A stretch of 64,000 nucleotides of DNA from Fulvivirga ulvae. Its GTDB lineage: Bacteria > Bacteroidota > Bacteroidia > Cytophagales > Cyclobacteriaceae. Positions 44,195 to 52,960 of the stretch are shown here, in pieces; within the stretch, counting starts at the first letter, position 1, and each line of letters opens with the position of its first letter. The stretch is from positions 1-64,000 of the forward strand of contig NZ_CP089981.1 of NCBI RefSeq assembly GCF_021389975.1, given 5' to 3'. The notes under the pieces were generated by a model. That model searched no databases. It saw only the letters and a list, made by a program, of their open reading frames with translations, and was not told the origin of the DNA. Made by a program: the position numbers and the translations under genes.

Positions 44195-45125
44195 AGTTGG
44201 TGTATCTATTCCAAATATTACTACAATCGTCATGGTACCTCAGGTATTCAGCTATTAACTTGACAATTGCATCATTCCTTGTTTTATAAACCGGCTTGTC
44301 CTTAAAATCCCTTTCATTAAGCATCATCCTGACCTTTTTACTTTCTTCCTGATCTATGTATTTTTTGGCCGCCCTGATGAAAGCTGCCCTGCTACACCCC
44401 CGGATCTTCTGGTTTCTGATGTTGACATACACATAATAACTTTTGCGCCTTTTATATTCCGTGTCATCAATGGCTCCCTGGGCAAAGGCATCTGATGCAA
44501 GGTTGTACTGTTCATCAACAATGAGTTGCGCTATCCGCACCAGATAATATTTTGGGATCCTTTCCCTGTACCGGGTAACGTCGTCAACCTGGTGATGGAG
44601 CCGGAGCCAGAAACAGTTTTGCCACTCGGAGGTGGTAATCTTAGCGATGGACTGATGGGTTAACAGGATGTCTATTCCCTTATGCCGAATCGTACACAAT
44701 GCCCCGATCATTGCCTGGCCCTTCGCTCCACTCATGTAATGGTCAAGGTCGTCCAAAATAATCAACCCATTTCTGAAGTGCTTGAGGATTTTAGCAACTA
44801 CCGCCTTCTTCTCATCATCATCCATTGGGCTGCCATCAGGATTAAACGGCCTGATCCTTCTTGCCTGCACATTGACAAGCGATTTGAGATGGTCTGGGCT
44901 AACAGTTTTGTAGGTATAGTCATCATCATTGGTATCGAAAGCCAGGGCTTTGCGCCCAACCTTTCCGGTTGCCGGGTTATCACGCATGTAGTTGAGGATC
45001 TCCAGCTTGTTGCGATAGGTTTTCCCCACGCCCGTTTCGCCACAGACCAGGAAGACCATCGGCTGGCGTTCCAAATCTTCAGTCCTTCTAACCGGCGCAC
45101 GGCTTACCTGATGGTTAATTTGCAT
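44178..45125 (-). CDS. P-loop ATPase of the packaging / FtsK-HerA type
   Basis: A 315-residue ATPase. Walker A is GETGVGKT at residues 29-36 and Walker B LIILDDLDHY at about 118-127. A sensor-like element RHKGIDILLTHQS follows. The order strand-P-loop-helix and the (I/L)DILLTHQS segment resemble packaging ATPases of tailless phages and other FtsK-HerA ATPases; Zot-like proteins are another option. No signal or membrane segment is seen, although such ATPases normally engage membranes or capsids through partners. It overlaps the upstream acidic gene by 11 bases. It is the last large gene of the operon and could move DNA or assemble a complex. Confidence 0.7.
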   Translation of the reverse strand: MQINHQVSRAPVRRTEDLERQPMVFLVCGETGVGKTYRNKLEILNYMRDNPATGKVGRKALAFDTNDDDYTYKTVSPDHLKSLVNVQARRIRPFNPDGSPMDDDEKKAVVAKILKHFRNGLIILDDLDHYMSGAKGQAMIGALCTIRHKGIDILLTHQSIAKITTSEWQNCFWLRLHHQVDDVTRYRERIPKYYLVRIAQLIVDEQYNLASDAFAQGAIDDTEYKRRKSYYVYVNIRNQKIRGCSRAAFIRAAKKYIDQEESKKVRMMLNERDFKDKPVYKTRNDAIVKLIAEYLRYHDDCSNIWNRYTNYGGHR

Positions 45126-45909
45126 ATTCAGCCTCGATCATTTCAGCATCGTCTACCACTTCCATAACCGGAGTCTCCACATCTTTCTGGTCAATACCCT
45201 GGTCAGGTTCAGCCTTCCCGTTTGCAAAGTCCTGTTCAGCATTTCTTTCTTCTTTAATGATACCCATAATACGCTCTACAAGCATTTTATTTTCCGCCCT
45301 TATCTCCATTACGGCCTGTCCTTTTTTCATGAGTATGGACAAAGCAGCGCCCAGCAATTGTTGTTCCGGTGTGAGCTTGGTACTCTTCTTTTTGACAATG
45401 GCAACAAGCAATGGGCGAAGCAGGGCTTTATCTTCCTCATCCAGCATGAGCCTTTTAACGTTTCGCTCATTCTGCTCATTAATGACCTGTACAATTTCAT
45501 CGAACTCATAGAATTCCTTGTGCTTCTTGATCTTCACAAAGAAGCCGCAGCCCACTTCCATGAGGTTATCGGTAATGCCCATAAAGGTATCGGCCACCTG
45601 CTTTGCGCTAGCCGTAGGAAGTTCAAAAGCATCATCCATGGTATCATCTCCCGGGGTGGCCTGATAATCCTCATTGATCTCCTGCTCTGGTGCATCATAG
45701 TCCCATATTTCCTTTTCAGGGGTTTCGTCCATACCTTCAGCTTCCCCCTGGTCAGTCTGTTCCGGAACTTCCAGCTCTATTTTAGCAATGTCCTTTTCTT
45801 TGACCGGCTGGTTTAATGGACTTTCGATTTCGTCAGCCATTTCCTCAAATACGATGTCCGCAAAGTTCTGGCTTAGTGCTTCTTCTATTTCGTTTTTTAT
45901 TTCTACCAT
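45115..45909 (-). CDS. Acidic protein of unknown function
   Basis: A 264-residue, strongly acidic protein. The N-terminal 95 residues are low-complexity E/D-rich sequence (EEMADEIESPLNQP). A compact helical domain follows (residues about 95-225: ASAKQVADTFMGITDNLMEVGCGFFVKIKKHKEFYEFDE). The tail is again acidic. Its overlap with the ATPase gene by 11 bases suggests that the two act together, perhaps as an adaptor for it. No family is recognised. Confidence 0.6.
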   Translation of the reverse strand: MVEIKNEIEEALSQNFADIVFEEMADEIESPLNQPVKEKDIAKIELEVPEQTDQGEAEGMDETPEKEIWDYDAPEQEINEDYQATPGDDTMDDAFELPTASAKQVADTFMGITDNLMEVGCGFFVKIKKHKEFYEFDEIVQVINEQNERNVKRLMLDEEDKALLRPLLVAIVKKKSTKLTPEQQLLGAALSILMKKGQAVMEIRAENKMLVERIMGIIKEERNAEQDFANGKAEPDQGIDQKDVETPVMEVVDDAEMIEAEYAN

Positions 45910-45914
45910 GGTGT

Positions 45915-46388
45915 TTACTGTAATTTTGAAATGAATGTGATAGTTTGATATTCAATGGTTTGATAGCGGTCATGGAACACTGGATGGTACCGCGCAACCG
46001 AAAGGATCTCTGAGCATTTATTGCTATAGTAGATCACATTGCGTTTATTCTGGCTAAACCGCTCACCGATTTTGCCGAAACTTTCATTTGTGTGCTTTCT
46101 GAGCAAGTGATAAACAGCCATCCTAGCATCCCGGTACTCCCTGACATTGCTGGTATAAAACTTTTTGGGTGTAAGGTCAAAGACCCTGATGGTCTGAGCA
46201 ATGATGTACTGTGTTATTGCATTTGTCCGGTCCAGATCGCCCACTTGTACATCCTCGTCATTAGCCACACTCCGTAAAAGTTTTACAGTATTTACCAGAC
46301 CTATTTTTCCGAGTACCTTTTCAAGGTTTTCATGCAACTGGTTATAGTTGTAGTCCTTTCTCGGGTTGGTGATTGCGTGGTTTTCCAT
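45915..46388 (-). CDS. DnaA domain-IV-like DNA-binding protein
   Basis: A 157-residue protein. Residues about 68-135 match the replication-initiator DnaA domain IV pattern: VFDLTPKKFYTSNVREYRDARMAVYHLLRKHTNESFGKIGERFSQNKRNVIYY, i.e. helix, basic turn, R-x-x-x-A-R, then IGxxF and the recognition helix. The AAA+ ATPase domain is absent, so it cannot act alone as an initiator. It could mark an origin or act as an origin-binding regulator of the element. It lies 5 bp before the acidic gene. The match is by motif, not by alignment. Confidence 0.6.
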   Translation of the reverse strand: MENHAITNPRKDYNYNQLHENLEKVLGKIGLVNTVKLLRSVANDEDVQVGDLDRTNAITQYIIAQTIRVFDLTPKKFYTSNVREYRDARMAVYHLLRKHTNESFGKIGERFSQNKRNVIYYSNKCSEILSVARYHPVFHDRYQTIEYQTITFISKLQ

Positions 46389-46491
46389 AGTCAGTTTTTA
46401 ACGTATGCCGGAAATTTGGTTGAGTAAAAACGGGCCAAATTCCCCTTACTATCCTTCGATTTATATGAATTTCAGGTTTATTCCTGTTGTT

Positions 46492-46680
46492 TTACCTGAG
46501 ACGGTAAACGTCCCCACCGTTGATCTTGTAGCCTTTCTTTTTTCTTTTACTATAGAATTTACCCCGGGCAAGCTTCTCGGCCTGCAACTCATCCTCGGCT
46601 TCCACCTTGATGGTTGCATGGGAAGGCCTGCCTGTGGGGGTACTATAAAAGATGCTCACCTGATATTGATGCTTCATCAT
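46492..46680 (-). CDS. Small basic protein
   Basis: A 62-residue basic protein (KHQYQVSIFYSTPTGRPSHA, then KLARGKFYSKRKKKGYKING). The last 4 bases of the upstream 151-residue gene overlap its start. The gap to the next gene (46388) is about 100 bp. A strand-helix-strand pattern with a lysine-rich turn suggests nucleic acid binding, but no family is recognised. Confidence 0.5.
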   Translation of the reverse strand: MMKHQYQVSIFYSTPTGRPSHATIKVEAEDELQAEKLARGKFYSKRKKKGYKINGGDVYRLR

Positions 46681-47132
46681 GAAGTCCTGACCAGGTCATA
46701 GGTATGCACAAATATCCCGGTGCGCTCCAGTCGAAAGTTGCCAACACTTACCCGGTTCCTGGAAAGCTCTACCTGAAACCCCATGTCCCTGAGCGTTGAC
46801 CTTCGCAAGCCTTTCTTTCTGCCCATTTTCCATAGTTGCTCTAGAAGCTCTTTGTCCGATTTGGTCTTAGGCTTGTCGGATGCAGAACCTTCCATTATTT
46901 CATTATTTTCCAGGTATTCCTCATACTCTTCCAGCATGTCACCATAGATTTCTTTGTCCAGCTTTCCCAGCTTATCGCGTAATACCAGCGCATCAGTACC
47001 TATCGTTTCATCCAGGCCTGAAAGCATCATACCGAACAGCTTTATCTTTTTTCGTAAGCCTTCGGAAAAGGAGTCCATGGCCAGTCCATTGATGCCCATA
47101 AACTCCAGGTGTAAATAATCGTTGTTTTGCAT
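46677..47132 (-). CDS. Protein of unknown function with basic C-terminal domain
   Basis: A 151-residue protein. Residues 1-85 are helical and acidic (KIKLFGMMLSGLDETIGTDA). Residues 90-151 are basic with a strand-like tail: LLEQLWKMGRKKGLRRSTLRDMGFQVELSRNRVSVGNFRLERTG. The 12-bp gap from the 508-residue protein and the 4-base overlap with the next gene place it firmly in the operon. No family is recognised. Confidence 0.55.
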   Translation of the reverse strand: MQNNDYLHLEFMGINGLAMDSFSEGLRKKIKLFGMMLSGLDETIGTDALVLRDKLGKLDKEIYGDMLEEYEEYLENNEIMEGSASDKPKTKSDKELLEQLWKMGRKKGLRRSTLRDMGFQVELSRNRVSVGNFRLERTGIFVHTYDLVRTS

Positions 47133-47144
47133 GATATAAAGTCT

Positions 47145-48671
47145 TTAAAGTTTAAGGGCTTCTTTTACATACTTTGGCAGGTGCTTTTCCAGTTGCTCCT
47201 GTTCAAAATGCGCCTTCAGGTATTTCGCGGCCTTGGCGGGATCATCTTCAAAGTAAGCAATCGCCTGTTTAAGATGGTTGATTACCTCTATAGCCGCTTC
47301 TTTCAGCGTTTGTTTATCTTTGCTGATTTTGGGCACAAGCTTGTCAACATCCGGAAGGTCTTTTTTCCAGCGCGCAAGGATAGTTTTTCTCTCTTCTTTT
47401 GCCGTTTTTTCTTCCAGGGCATCAAACTTCTCTTTGATAGCATTGGCACCGGCTTTGGCTTTCACTTTGCTCATACCCCAGGCACGCACCAGCTCCCGGT
47501 GGGTATGCAACAAAATCCCTTCGGTCTTTTGCTGTACTTCCTGGTCGTCCTTCAGCTTGTCGGGAATAATGCTGATCACTGCCAAAAGTTTCTCACGGAG
47601 CTGCGTGTACCTTGTCTTTTTGGGTTTTGGGCCTTCTGCTTCACGTTTCTTCCGGTTATGCTCCCTGATCACGGCACGGCAGGCCTCTATGTCCCCTTCA
47701 ATGCCTTCCAGCTTTTCCATAAATTGCTTTGATTTCTCCCTCTTTGATGGAACCACCTCAGGGATAGTCTTTTCACCCAGGGCAACTATTAGCTTGTTGA
47801 CTAAGGCTATTGCAGATGTGGCTTTAGGATCTTCCCTGATTTCATCGAGCCAATCCCGAAAATTTTGTATAGCCTCTTTTACCAGGTTTTCCAGCTCGTC
47901 ACCGTTGCTGTCAAGGGCTTCTTCCAGGTCCATCCTTGCGCTGGCTATGACAATTTCTGATTCACCTTTCAAGTCTATACCCAGGTCGGTCAGCTCATCT
48001 ATTACTTCTCGGATCAGGGCTTTGGTAAGTTCTGGCTTTGCCTTGCTTTTTTTACTGTTCCCATTTTTGGGGAGCTGTTTATTTGGCTTTGGCTTCTTTT
48101 TACCAATTTTTGCAAGCAGGCCAGCGATGATTTTAGCAACTTGTTCCCGGCCTTCTTTTACCGAAAGGTCTACAGACCCCAGCCGGATCAATTGGTTGTG
48201 TTCAATGGTTTTCTCCCAGCTCAAATAAGGTTCTACCGCCTTCTTTATTCCTTTTGGTAGGTTTTCGTCCTCAGATTCCAAGGCATTTTGTAGCCCGTAC
48301 ATCGTATTCTCAAGGATGTCCTCCAGGTCACTACCCGGATGGTCATCCCTGATTTCGTCAAGTTCACGGATGACTTTATCAACCAGTTTTCTCAGTCCGT
48401 CCGAACTACCTGGTGAAGCTTTTACAGCCTTTTCTTTTCCACTGGCTTCACTTTTTTCTTTATCGGCTTTTGGAATCGCCTCCGGGGCATATTCTTCCAC
48501 CATGCTGTAAAGCGCATCGATATTTTTTGCCGCTTCCTTTTCAAAGAACTCCTTATCTTCTTCATGGTTGTAGTCCTCGATAATTTTGTCAATCGCTGTT
48601 TTTAGAGCGGATATATTGTCAGCTTCGGACTTACTAAAGTCCAGCGCTAACAGGTCTTTTATTGTTGCCAT
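47145..48671 (-). CDS. Large helical protein of unknown function
   Basis: A 508-residue protein that is almost entirely alpha-helical and lysine/glutamate-rich with many heptads (SEADNISALKTAIDKIIEDY; later EVQQKTEGILLHTHRELVRA). It has low-complexity basic stretches such as KKPKPNKQLPKNGNSKKSKA (about residue 195). No signal, membrane span or catalytic motif is seen. It could be a scaffold, nucleoid or structural protein of the element. It is separated by 2 bp from the 124-residue gene upstream. Confidence 0.6.
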   Translation of the reverse strand: MATIKDLLALDFSKSEADNISALKTAIDKIIEDYNHEEDKEFFEKEAAKNIDALYSMVEEYAPEAIPKADKEKSEASGKEKAVKASPGSSDGLRKLVDKVIRELDEIRDDHPGSDLEDILENTMYGLQNALESEDENLPKGIKKAVEPYLSWEKTIEHNQLIRLGSVDLSVKEGREQVAKIIAGLLAKIGKKKPKPNKQLPKNGNSKKSKAKPELTKALIREVIDELTDLGIDLKGESEIVIASARMDLEEALDSNGDELENLVKEAIQNFRDWLDEIREDPKATSAIALVNKLIVALGEKTIPEVVPSKREKSKQFMEKLEGIEGDIEACRAVIREHNRKKREAEGPKPKKTRYTQLREKLLAVISIIPDKLKDDQEVQQKTEGILLHTHRELVRAWGMSKVKAKAGANAIKEKFDALEEKTAKEERKTILARWKKDLPDVDKLVPKISKDKQTLKEAAIEVINHLKQAIAYFEDDPAKAAKYLKAHFEQEQLEKHLPKYVKEALKL

Positions 48672-48673
48672 TG

Positions 48674-49048
48674 TTATGCTGCTAGTTTTAATTTTAGTTG
48701 AAGTATCTCAATCGCCCGGGAGCGTTCCTGTTCCTGGATCCGGATGCGGCTTTCATTGTCCGTCTTAGTGCTTGGTTTCTTCCCGTCTTCTTTCTTTGGT
48801 TTGTCACCTGGCAGAGCGATCCCTTCACGTTTTAATAGCTGAATGAACAGGGCATCCGCCTCTTTGGCTTTGTCTACTTCCTGTTTGAATCCTCCAGTCT
48901 CCCGGCTGATCATTTCATAAGCCTTGGCAGGATCAAATTTGCTCCCGGTCAGCTCCATGATCTTGCCCTGTTTTCTGACCTGTATTTTGTTCAGGTCTGC
49001 GGGGTTTACTTTTTCCAGTTCATACATAGTTTGATAGTTTATGGTCAT
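48674..49048 (-). CDS. Small charged protein of unknown function
   Basis: A 124-residue protein with a helical middle and a lysine-rich linker (PGDKPKKEDGKKPSTKTDN) before a basic helix (RIRIQEQERSRAIEILQL). Its start overlaps the previous gene by 29 bases and the next gene begins 2 bp after it. No recognisable domain. Confidence 0.5.
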   Translation of the reverse strand: MTINYQTMYELEKVNPADLNKIQVRKQGKIMELTGSKFDPAKAYEMISRETGGFKQEVDKAKEADALFIQLLKREGIALPGDKPKKEDGKKPSTKTDNESRIRIQEQERSRAIEILQLKLKLAA

Positions 49049-49355
49049 TGGAGAAAACCTGCTGGTAATGGGTTTTCAGGCTTTCAAAAAATTCATTGGC
49101 CTCAGCATTGTCGGCATAATGCACCGAGCATTGCAATGGTTTGCCGCGCCGGTCAAAGCAGGCATAGCGGAAGCATTGCACCGGCCTGTCGGGATTGTCA
49201 ATATTGATGGTTGTCCAGCGCAAAACCAGAGTTCCCTTTCTCATGGGTGAAGTCATGATCCGGAAGTCCCGGCAATGGGTACCACAACCCTTTGTCAGCT
49301 TGCGGCCATGATCCATGATCCTGTTGATGATATTGCTGTTAATTGAATAAGCCAT
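49020..49355 (-). CDS. Conserved-looking small protein of unknown function
   Basis: A 111-residue protein with three cysteines (CGTHCRD and QCFRYACFDRRG region), a pattern that could hold a metal or disulphide. The tail is helical (EANEFFESLKTHYQQVF). It overlaps the VWA-like gene by 17 bases and the next gene by 29 bases. No family is recognised. Confidence 0.5.
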   Translation of the reverse strand: MAYSINSNIINRIMDHGRKLTKGCGTHCRDFRIMTSPMRKGTLVLRWTTINIDNPDRPVQCFRYACFDRRGKPLQCSVHYADNAEANEFFESLKTHYQQVFSNDHKLSNYV

Positions 49356-50355
49356 TGAGTTTTGTTAGTCGGTATAGTTCAATAATTTCTTTTACCTCAA
49401 GAGCTGCTGCCTCCAGGGAATACCGCTGCCCAAATACAAAGCCTCCATTATCCAGGGCGTTGACAAACCCGTCGCTCATTCCTAGCTGCTGTCTTCCAAG
49501 CCCGTCAGGGATGACCAGGTCAAAGTAGTCCGCCAGGGCAATCAAGGCCTTGAAGCCCCTGAACCTGAAATACCGGGGATCGGAACTCATCAGGAGGATT
49601 TGATTGAGGTCTGCTTTGTCCTGGAAACGCTTTACCCGCACAACACCTACGGTTGTCTGTCCGGAAAAAATGCTGGCCACCAGCACGTTCACTTCTACCG
49701 GTATGTTTCGCCGTTCCAGGAATGCTACCAACTCGCTGCAGGCCAGACCTGTATATAGCATGTCCTGGCCCTCGACAGAAGCGTTACCACCTGCCAAAAG
49801 GTACAGACGTATGGCCGGCAAAGAGCTATTACGGTTTTCAAACCAGGCATAGGCCTTTTTAACGGTTGTAACAATTCGAGTCCTGCCTAATTCGATATTA
49901 AGCTGGCTGTTGGTTTTGTCCAGTTTACTGGACAGGTTGACCCTTTCCAACCTTTGCAGGCTCATAGCCGCCCGGTCAAAAGAGAAGACCCCTAAACCCC
50001 GGTCATTATAGGCCATTCTCGGTATAGGAAGTATCTCCCGGTCCAGATGCTCAAGGTAGGGGTATAAATATTCCCGGATTTTTGGCCGCAATTGCTCCGC
50101 CAGATGGATCCCTGAAAATTGCTCATGTTCATTCAGCTCATCAATACTTGCCGGTTGTGGTTCACCATACCAGTCTGTACCATTGCTTAGTTCATAATGG
50201 GCATGGCTTACTTCTCCGCGCCATCGTGCTGCATTTTCCAGTGACAACATTTCGGCTTGTCTGTCCACAAAACGGTGGAAATCAGTGACACTGTCAAATT
50301 CCAGATAATTGTAAGTGTCACCTCCTGAGCGAACAGTATGTTTATTAAGCTCCAC
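49339..50355 (-). CDS. Degenerate VWA-like partner of the MoxR ATPase
   Basis: A 338-residue protein that starts with GTG at 50355, sharing one base with the stop of the ATPase gene. The C-terminal half (about 175-335) resembles a VWA domain: a strand IRLYLLAGGNAS replaces the metal-site DxSxS, then CSELVAFLERRNIPVEVNVLVAS and FKALIALADYF. Metal-binding residues are thus missing, as in some phage MoxR partners. MoxR-VWA pairs remodel protein or DNA complexes. The assignment rests on position after the ATPase plus the weak fold pattern. Confidence 0.55.
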   Translation of the reverse strand: MELNKHTVRSGGDTYNYLEFDSVTDFHRFVDRQAEMLSLENAARWRGEVSHAHYELSNGTDWYGEPQPASIDELNEHEQFSGIHLAEQLRPKIREYLYPYLEHLDREILPIPRMAYNDRGLGVFSFDRAAMSLQRLERVNLSSKLDKTNSQLNIELGRTRIVTTVKKAYAWFENRNSSLPAIRLYLLAGGNASVEGQDMLYTGLACSELVAFLERRNIPVEVNVLVASIFSGQTTVGVVRVKRFQDKADLNQILLMSSDPRYFRFRGFKALIALADYFDLVIPDGLGRQQLGMSDGFVNALDNGGFVFGQRYSLEAAALEVKEIIELYRLTKLNGLFN

Positions 50356-51287
50356 TATCCTTGTCTGCGTTTATATTCAATCTGGAACACATCTTTCATG
50401 GCCTTGCCTTTATAGGAGTTGTAAAAGGCTTCCAGGTTTACTTCGGCAGCGACCTTCCTGGCCTTGTCCTGGCTCATGGTATTCATATAGCTTTCCAAAG
50501 CATCTTTGAGCGTTTTTCCGTTGGGTAGTTTTTTGACCATGCCCAGCTCCCTTTTCATTTCCAGCTCGTAGGTACGCTGCATGTTCATCATGGTCCTCAA
50601 GGTCATGATGTCCTCTGTATCGTCATCGTTTGCACCCTTGCCTTCATACCGGAGGATGGATTTTCGAAGTTTCAGGCATATATCGACAACAGCCGGATAT
50701 ACGAGGTGCCGCTCCAGTTTCTCATTGAAACCAATTCTGTAAATGCAGCCACTAAACCTGTCAAGCAATGAAGCGTCCTGGACATTATTTCCAACGTAGC
50801 TGCTGCTGAGGCTTTTGCCAAGTACGTTTCCTGTTGCCATGCAACCAAACATCGGGTGTTTTTTTACGGGTTCGCTTTTACCATTAAAGATGATAGCCCC
50901 ATCTTTGGCGCTTTTTGCCAGTGCATCATTAAGGATCCCCGCCGTGTTTGCATCTAACTTCGGCATCTCTTCCAGGATAAGGATCTTGCCTTCACGCCAT
51001 GCCCTGATAAGCCGGCCTTCTTTGTAGCCTTCGATGGTCTGGCCACCGATCAGATCGATGGGACTCGTCCACTGATTGCAGTTGACTATGACGTAGGGCA
51101 GCTCTTCACCGTCATTTTCCTGCCTGCCAAAAAGGGAATAAGAGATTTTTTCTGCCAACGTAGTTTTGCCGGTTCCGGCACCGCCAACCAGAAAAACATT
51201 GTTTCCGGTTGCAAGGTCATCCAATACCTTCACGAATTGGGGAATGTCTTCGGCCTCAGGCACATCAATTCTATATTCTTTTCTCAT
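50355..51287 (-). CDS. MoxR/CobS-like AAA+ ATPase
   Basis: A 310-residue AAA+ protein. Walker A is GGAGTGKT at residues 35-42; Walker B KILILEEM near 101-108; sensor 1 CMATGN; arginine-finger-like SLLDRF. The VIVNCNQWTSPIDLIGG pre-sensor insertion is a MoxR/CobS trait. MoxR ATPases work with VWA partners as chaperones, here with the degenerate VWA-like gene next door. Its ATG overlaps the previous gene's stop (ATGA at 51284-51287). It probably remodels a complex of the helicase and methyltransferase; this is inferred from the coupling. Confidence 0.85.
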   Translation of the reverse strand: MRKEYRIDVPEAEDIPQFVKVLDDLATGNNVFLVGGAGTGKTTLAEKISYSLFGRQENDGEELPYVIVNCNQWTSPIDLIGGQTIEGYKEGRLIRAWREGKILILEEMPKLDANTAGILNDALAKSAKDGAIIFNGKSEPVKKHPMFGCMATGNVLGKSLSSSYVGNNVQDASLLDRFSGCIYRIGFNEKLERHLVYPAVVDICLKLRKSILRYEGKGANDDDTEDIMTLRTMMNMQRTYELEMKRELGMVKKLPNGKTLKDALESYMNTMSQDKARKVAAEVNLEAFYNSYKGKAMKDVFQIEYKRRQG

Positions 51288-52960
51288 ACCAGTTCCAGTT
51301 CTATTTTAAGTTGTATAATGAGTTCGTCCAGGATGGTGATCTTTCCGATCAGGTCTTCATAGGCGGCCATGCCCAGCTCCTGAACACCATACCTGCCAAA
51401 GACAAACTCCAAATTGCCGTCCTCATGGGCATTGTTCAGTATAAATACCCCGAGGGTTTCAATGATAGATTCAACAGGCTTGCTTTTTACAGCTTTTAGG
51501 GTTGCTATAAGTTCATCGTGAATAGCAGTATTCTCAATGGCCGCCTTCCATTGAAAGTAAGGTTCCGAGGCATCCTCAAAAACCGGCACCAGGGAGTAGT
51601 TGTACTTCTCTTTATCCTTTAGCGGCCGGCTATAGATCACCAGGCCAAACGCATGGGCAGGTGAAGGCTCTTTATATTCCCGAAATCCACTGGTAGGATT
51701 ACTGCCTTGCCCATAAGGGCGCTGTAGTTCGTAGATGTAAATGCCGTCAGGGCGATCAGTACGCTTTTTCCAGTCTTCTTCATTTTCGATTTCCCATTCT
51801 TCGAGCTGTCGGGCTTCACCTAAATACTGGAGGCCGTGGGTGTCCAGTTGCTTGAGGAAGGATCCAAGGTTGCTGACTGGCAATACGGCAGTCATCTCTG
51901 CGGCGTTCTGCACAAAATCGGGCAACTCATCTTCACTTTGGCCTGCCTTGCGCAAGATCAGTTGGCGCAATCTTTCGTCAGTGTGAAGCGAAAAATTACC
52001 TTTCTTCATAATGAAGACCTGGAAATGGTTACTATCCATCTTTTCCAGGCGTATGCGTCCCGCGTTGTCAATAAAGGTCTTCCCGGTCTCAAATTCCATC
52101 AGTGCTTCGAGTGCATCAGAAACGGGCAGCAAAGCAGATTCGCTGTCTTCGCTATCGCCGTAATTCCTTGACATAAGGATACCGTTCTTAATAAACCCGT
52201 CGATGGTGTTGTATCTCGCCAGCTTGTTGTACATACCAATTGAATCGGCAGCAGCCACTAAATTTTCAGTAAGGATATGGCGCTTCTCGCGCGACATGGA
52301 GGCCGCTTTAATCATGGCATTCCAATTTTCGTTGGCCTCCCTGACTTCTTCTTCGGTAACATCTTTGCTCTCGGCATATATGTTACGTAGCTCGCTCAAC
52401 CCCTCGCCAAACAGGTTTACTTCCACCAGGGAGCGCTGGTCTGCGACGGCAAACAGAAAGGTCACATTGCCCAGTGTAAAGGGGTTGTCCTTGCTTCGAT
52501 CAACACTGATCCCGCAGAAAAAGCCAAGGCTGCTTTGCAAAGTAGCGGGAACAGGTACTTTCACCACCTGTCCGGCGGGCCAGTAGTCAATGGAGGAGAT
52601 CAGTACCTCCCTGGTACGTTCCAGGTCTTTAAGATATTCACCCATCGAGCGTTCTTTTTCCTCAATCAGGGCGGTTAACCTGGCTTTCTGCCGCTCCACT
52701 TTTTTGTCTGCTTCGGCATTTTCTTTATCTGCCGGCATTTTTTCCAGCTCTTCAAGTTCTTCCTTCAGCTTATTGATTGTCTCCTCGCGGCTCGCCCTGC
52801 GCTCTTCCACTACCTTTTCATGGTTTTCATTGACCTGGTGGGTAAGCTCGGCTTGCAACTGGTCAGGCTTCATATCCCCGAGATGGCGCTCGATGAGTGC
52901 TTCTACCTGGTCTTTGGTCAGCGGCTTGCGCATATTGTTGACGATGCTCACTTCCCGCAC
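51284..52960 (-). CDS. C-terminal part of the strawberry-notch-type helicase (separated by a frameshift)
   Basis: A 558-residue reading frame starting at an internal GTG. Its first residues (REVSIVNNMRKPLTKDQVEA) follow directly from the end of the 895-residue helicase when one base is shifted: upstream in this frame lies KFLYRKGSGGNTPFGRHTV. That sequence is the usual C-terminal continuation of strawberry-notch proteins. The rest is a helical region with a coiled coil (EELEELEKMPADKENAEADK), then an unassigned domain and the helical end. The stop overlaps the MoxR start. Most likely it is not a separate gene. Confidence 0.7.
   Translation of the reverse strand: MREVSIVNNMRKPLTKDQVEALIERHLGDMKPDQLQAELTHQVNENHEKVVEERRASREETINKLKEELEELEKMPADKENAEADKKVERQKARLTALIEEKERSMGEYLKDLERTREVLISSIDYWPAGQVVKVPVPATLQSSLGFFCGISVDRSKDNPFTLGNVTFLFAVADQRSLVEVNLFGEGLSELRNIYAESKDVTEEEVREANENWNAMIKAASMSREKRHILTENLVAAADSIGMYNKLARYNTIDGFIKNGILMSRNYGDSEDSESALLPVSDALEALMEFETGKTFIDNAGRIRLEKMDSNHFQVFIMKKGNFSLHTDERLRQLILRKAGQSEDELPDFVQNAAEMTAVLPVSNLGSFLKQLDTHGLQYLGEARQLEEWEIENEEDWKKRTDRPDGIYIYELQRPYGQGSNPTSGFREYKEPSPAHAFGLVIYSRPLKDKEKYNYSLVPVFEDASEPYFQWKAAIENTAIHDELIATLKAVKSKPVESIIETLGVFILNNAHEDGNLEFVFGRYGVQELGMAAYEDLIGKITILDELIIQLKIELELV

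Noticed and set aside
47278..48228. A 316-codon plus-strand frame opposite the 508-residue gene
   Set aside because: Serine-rich antisense of a lysine/glutamate-rich gene; a mirror of codon use, with no domain.
51284..52960. Treating the 558-residue frame as an independent gene
   Set aside because: Its start is within the conserved continuation of the helicase and no separate start signal is evident.
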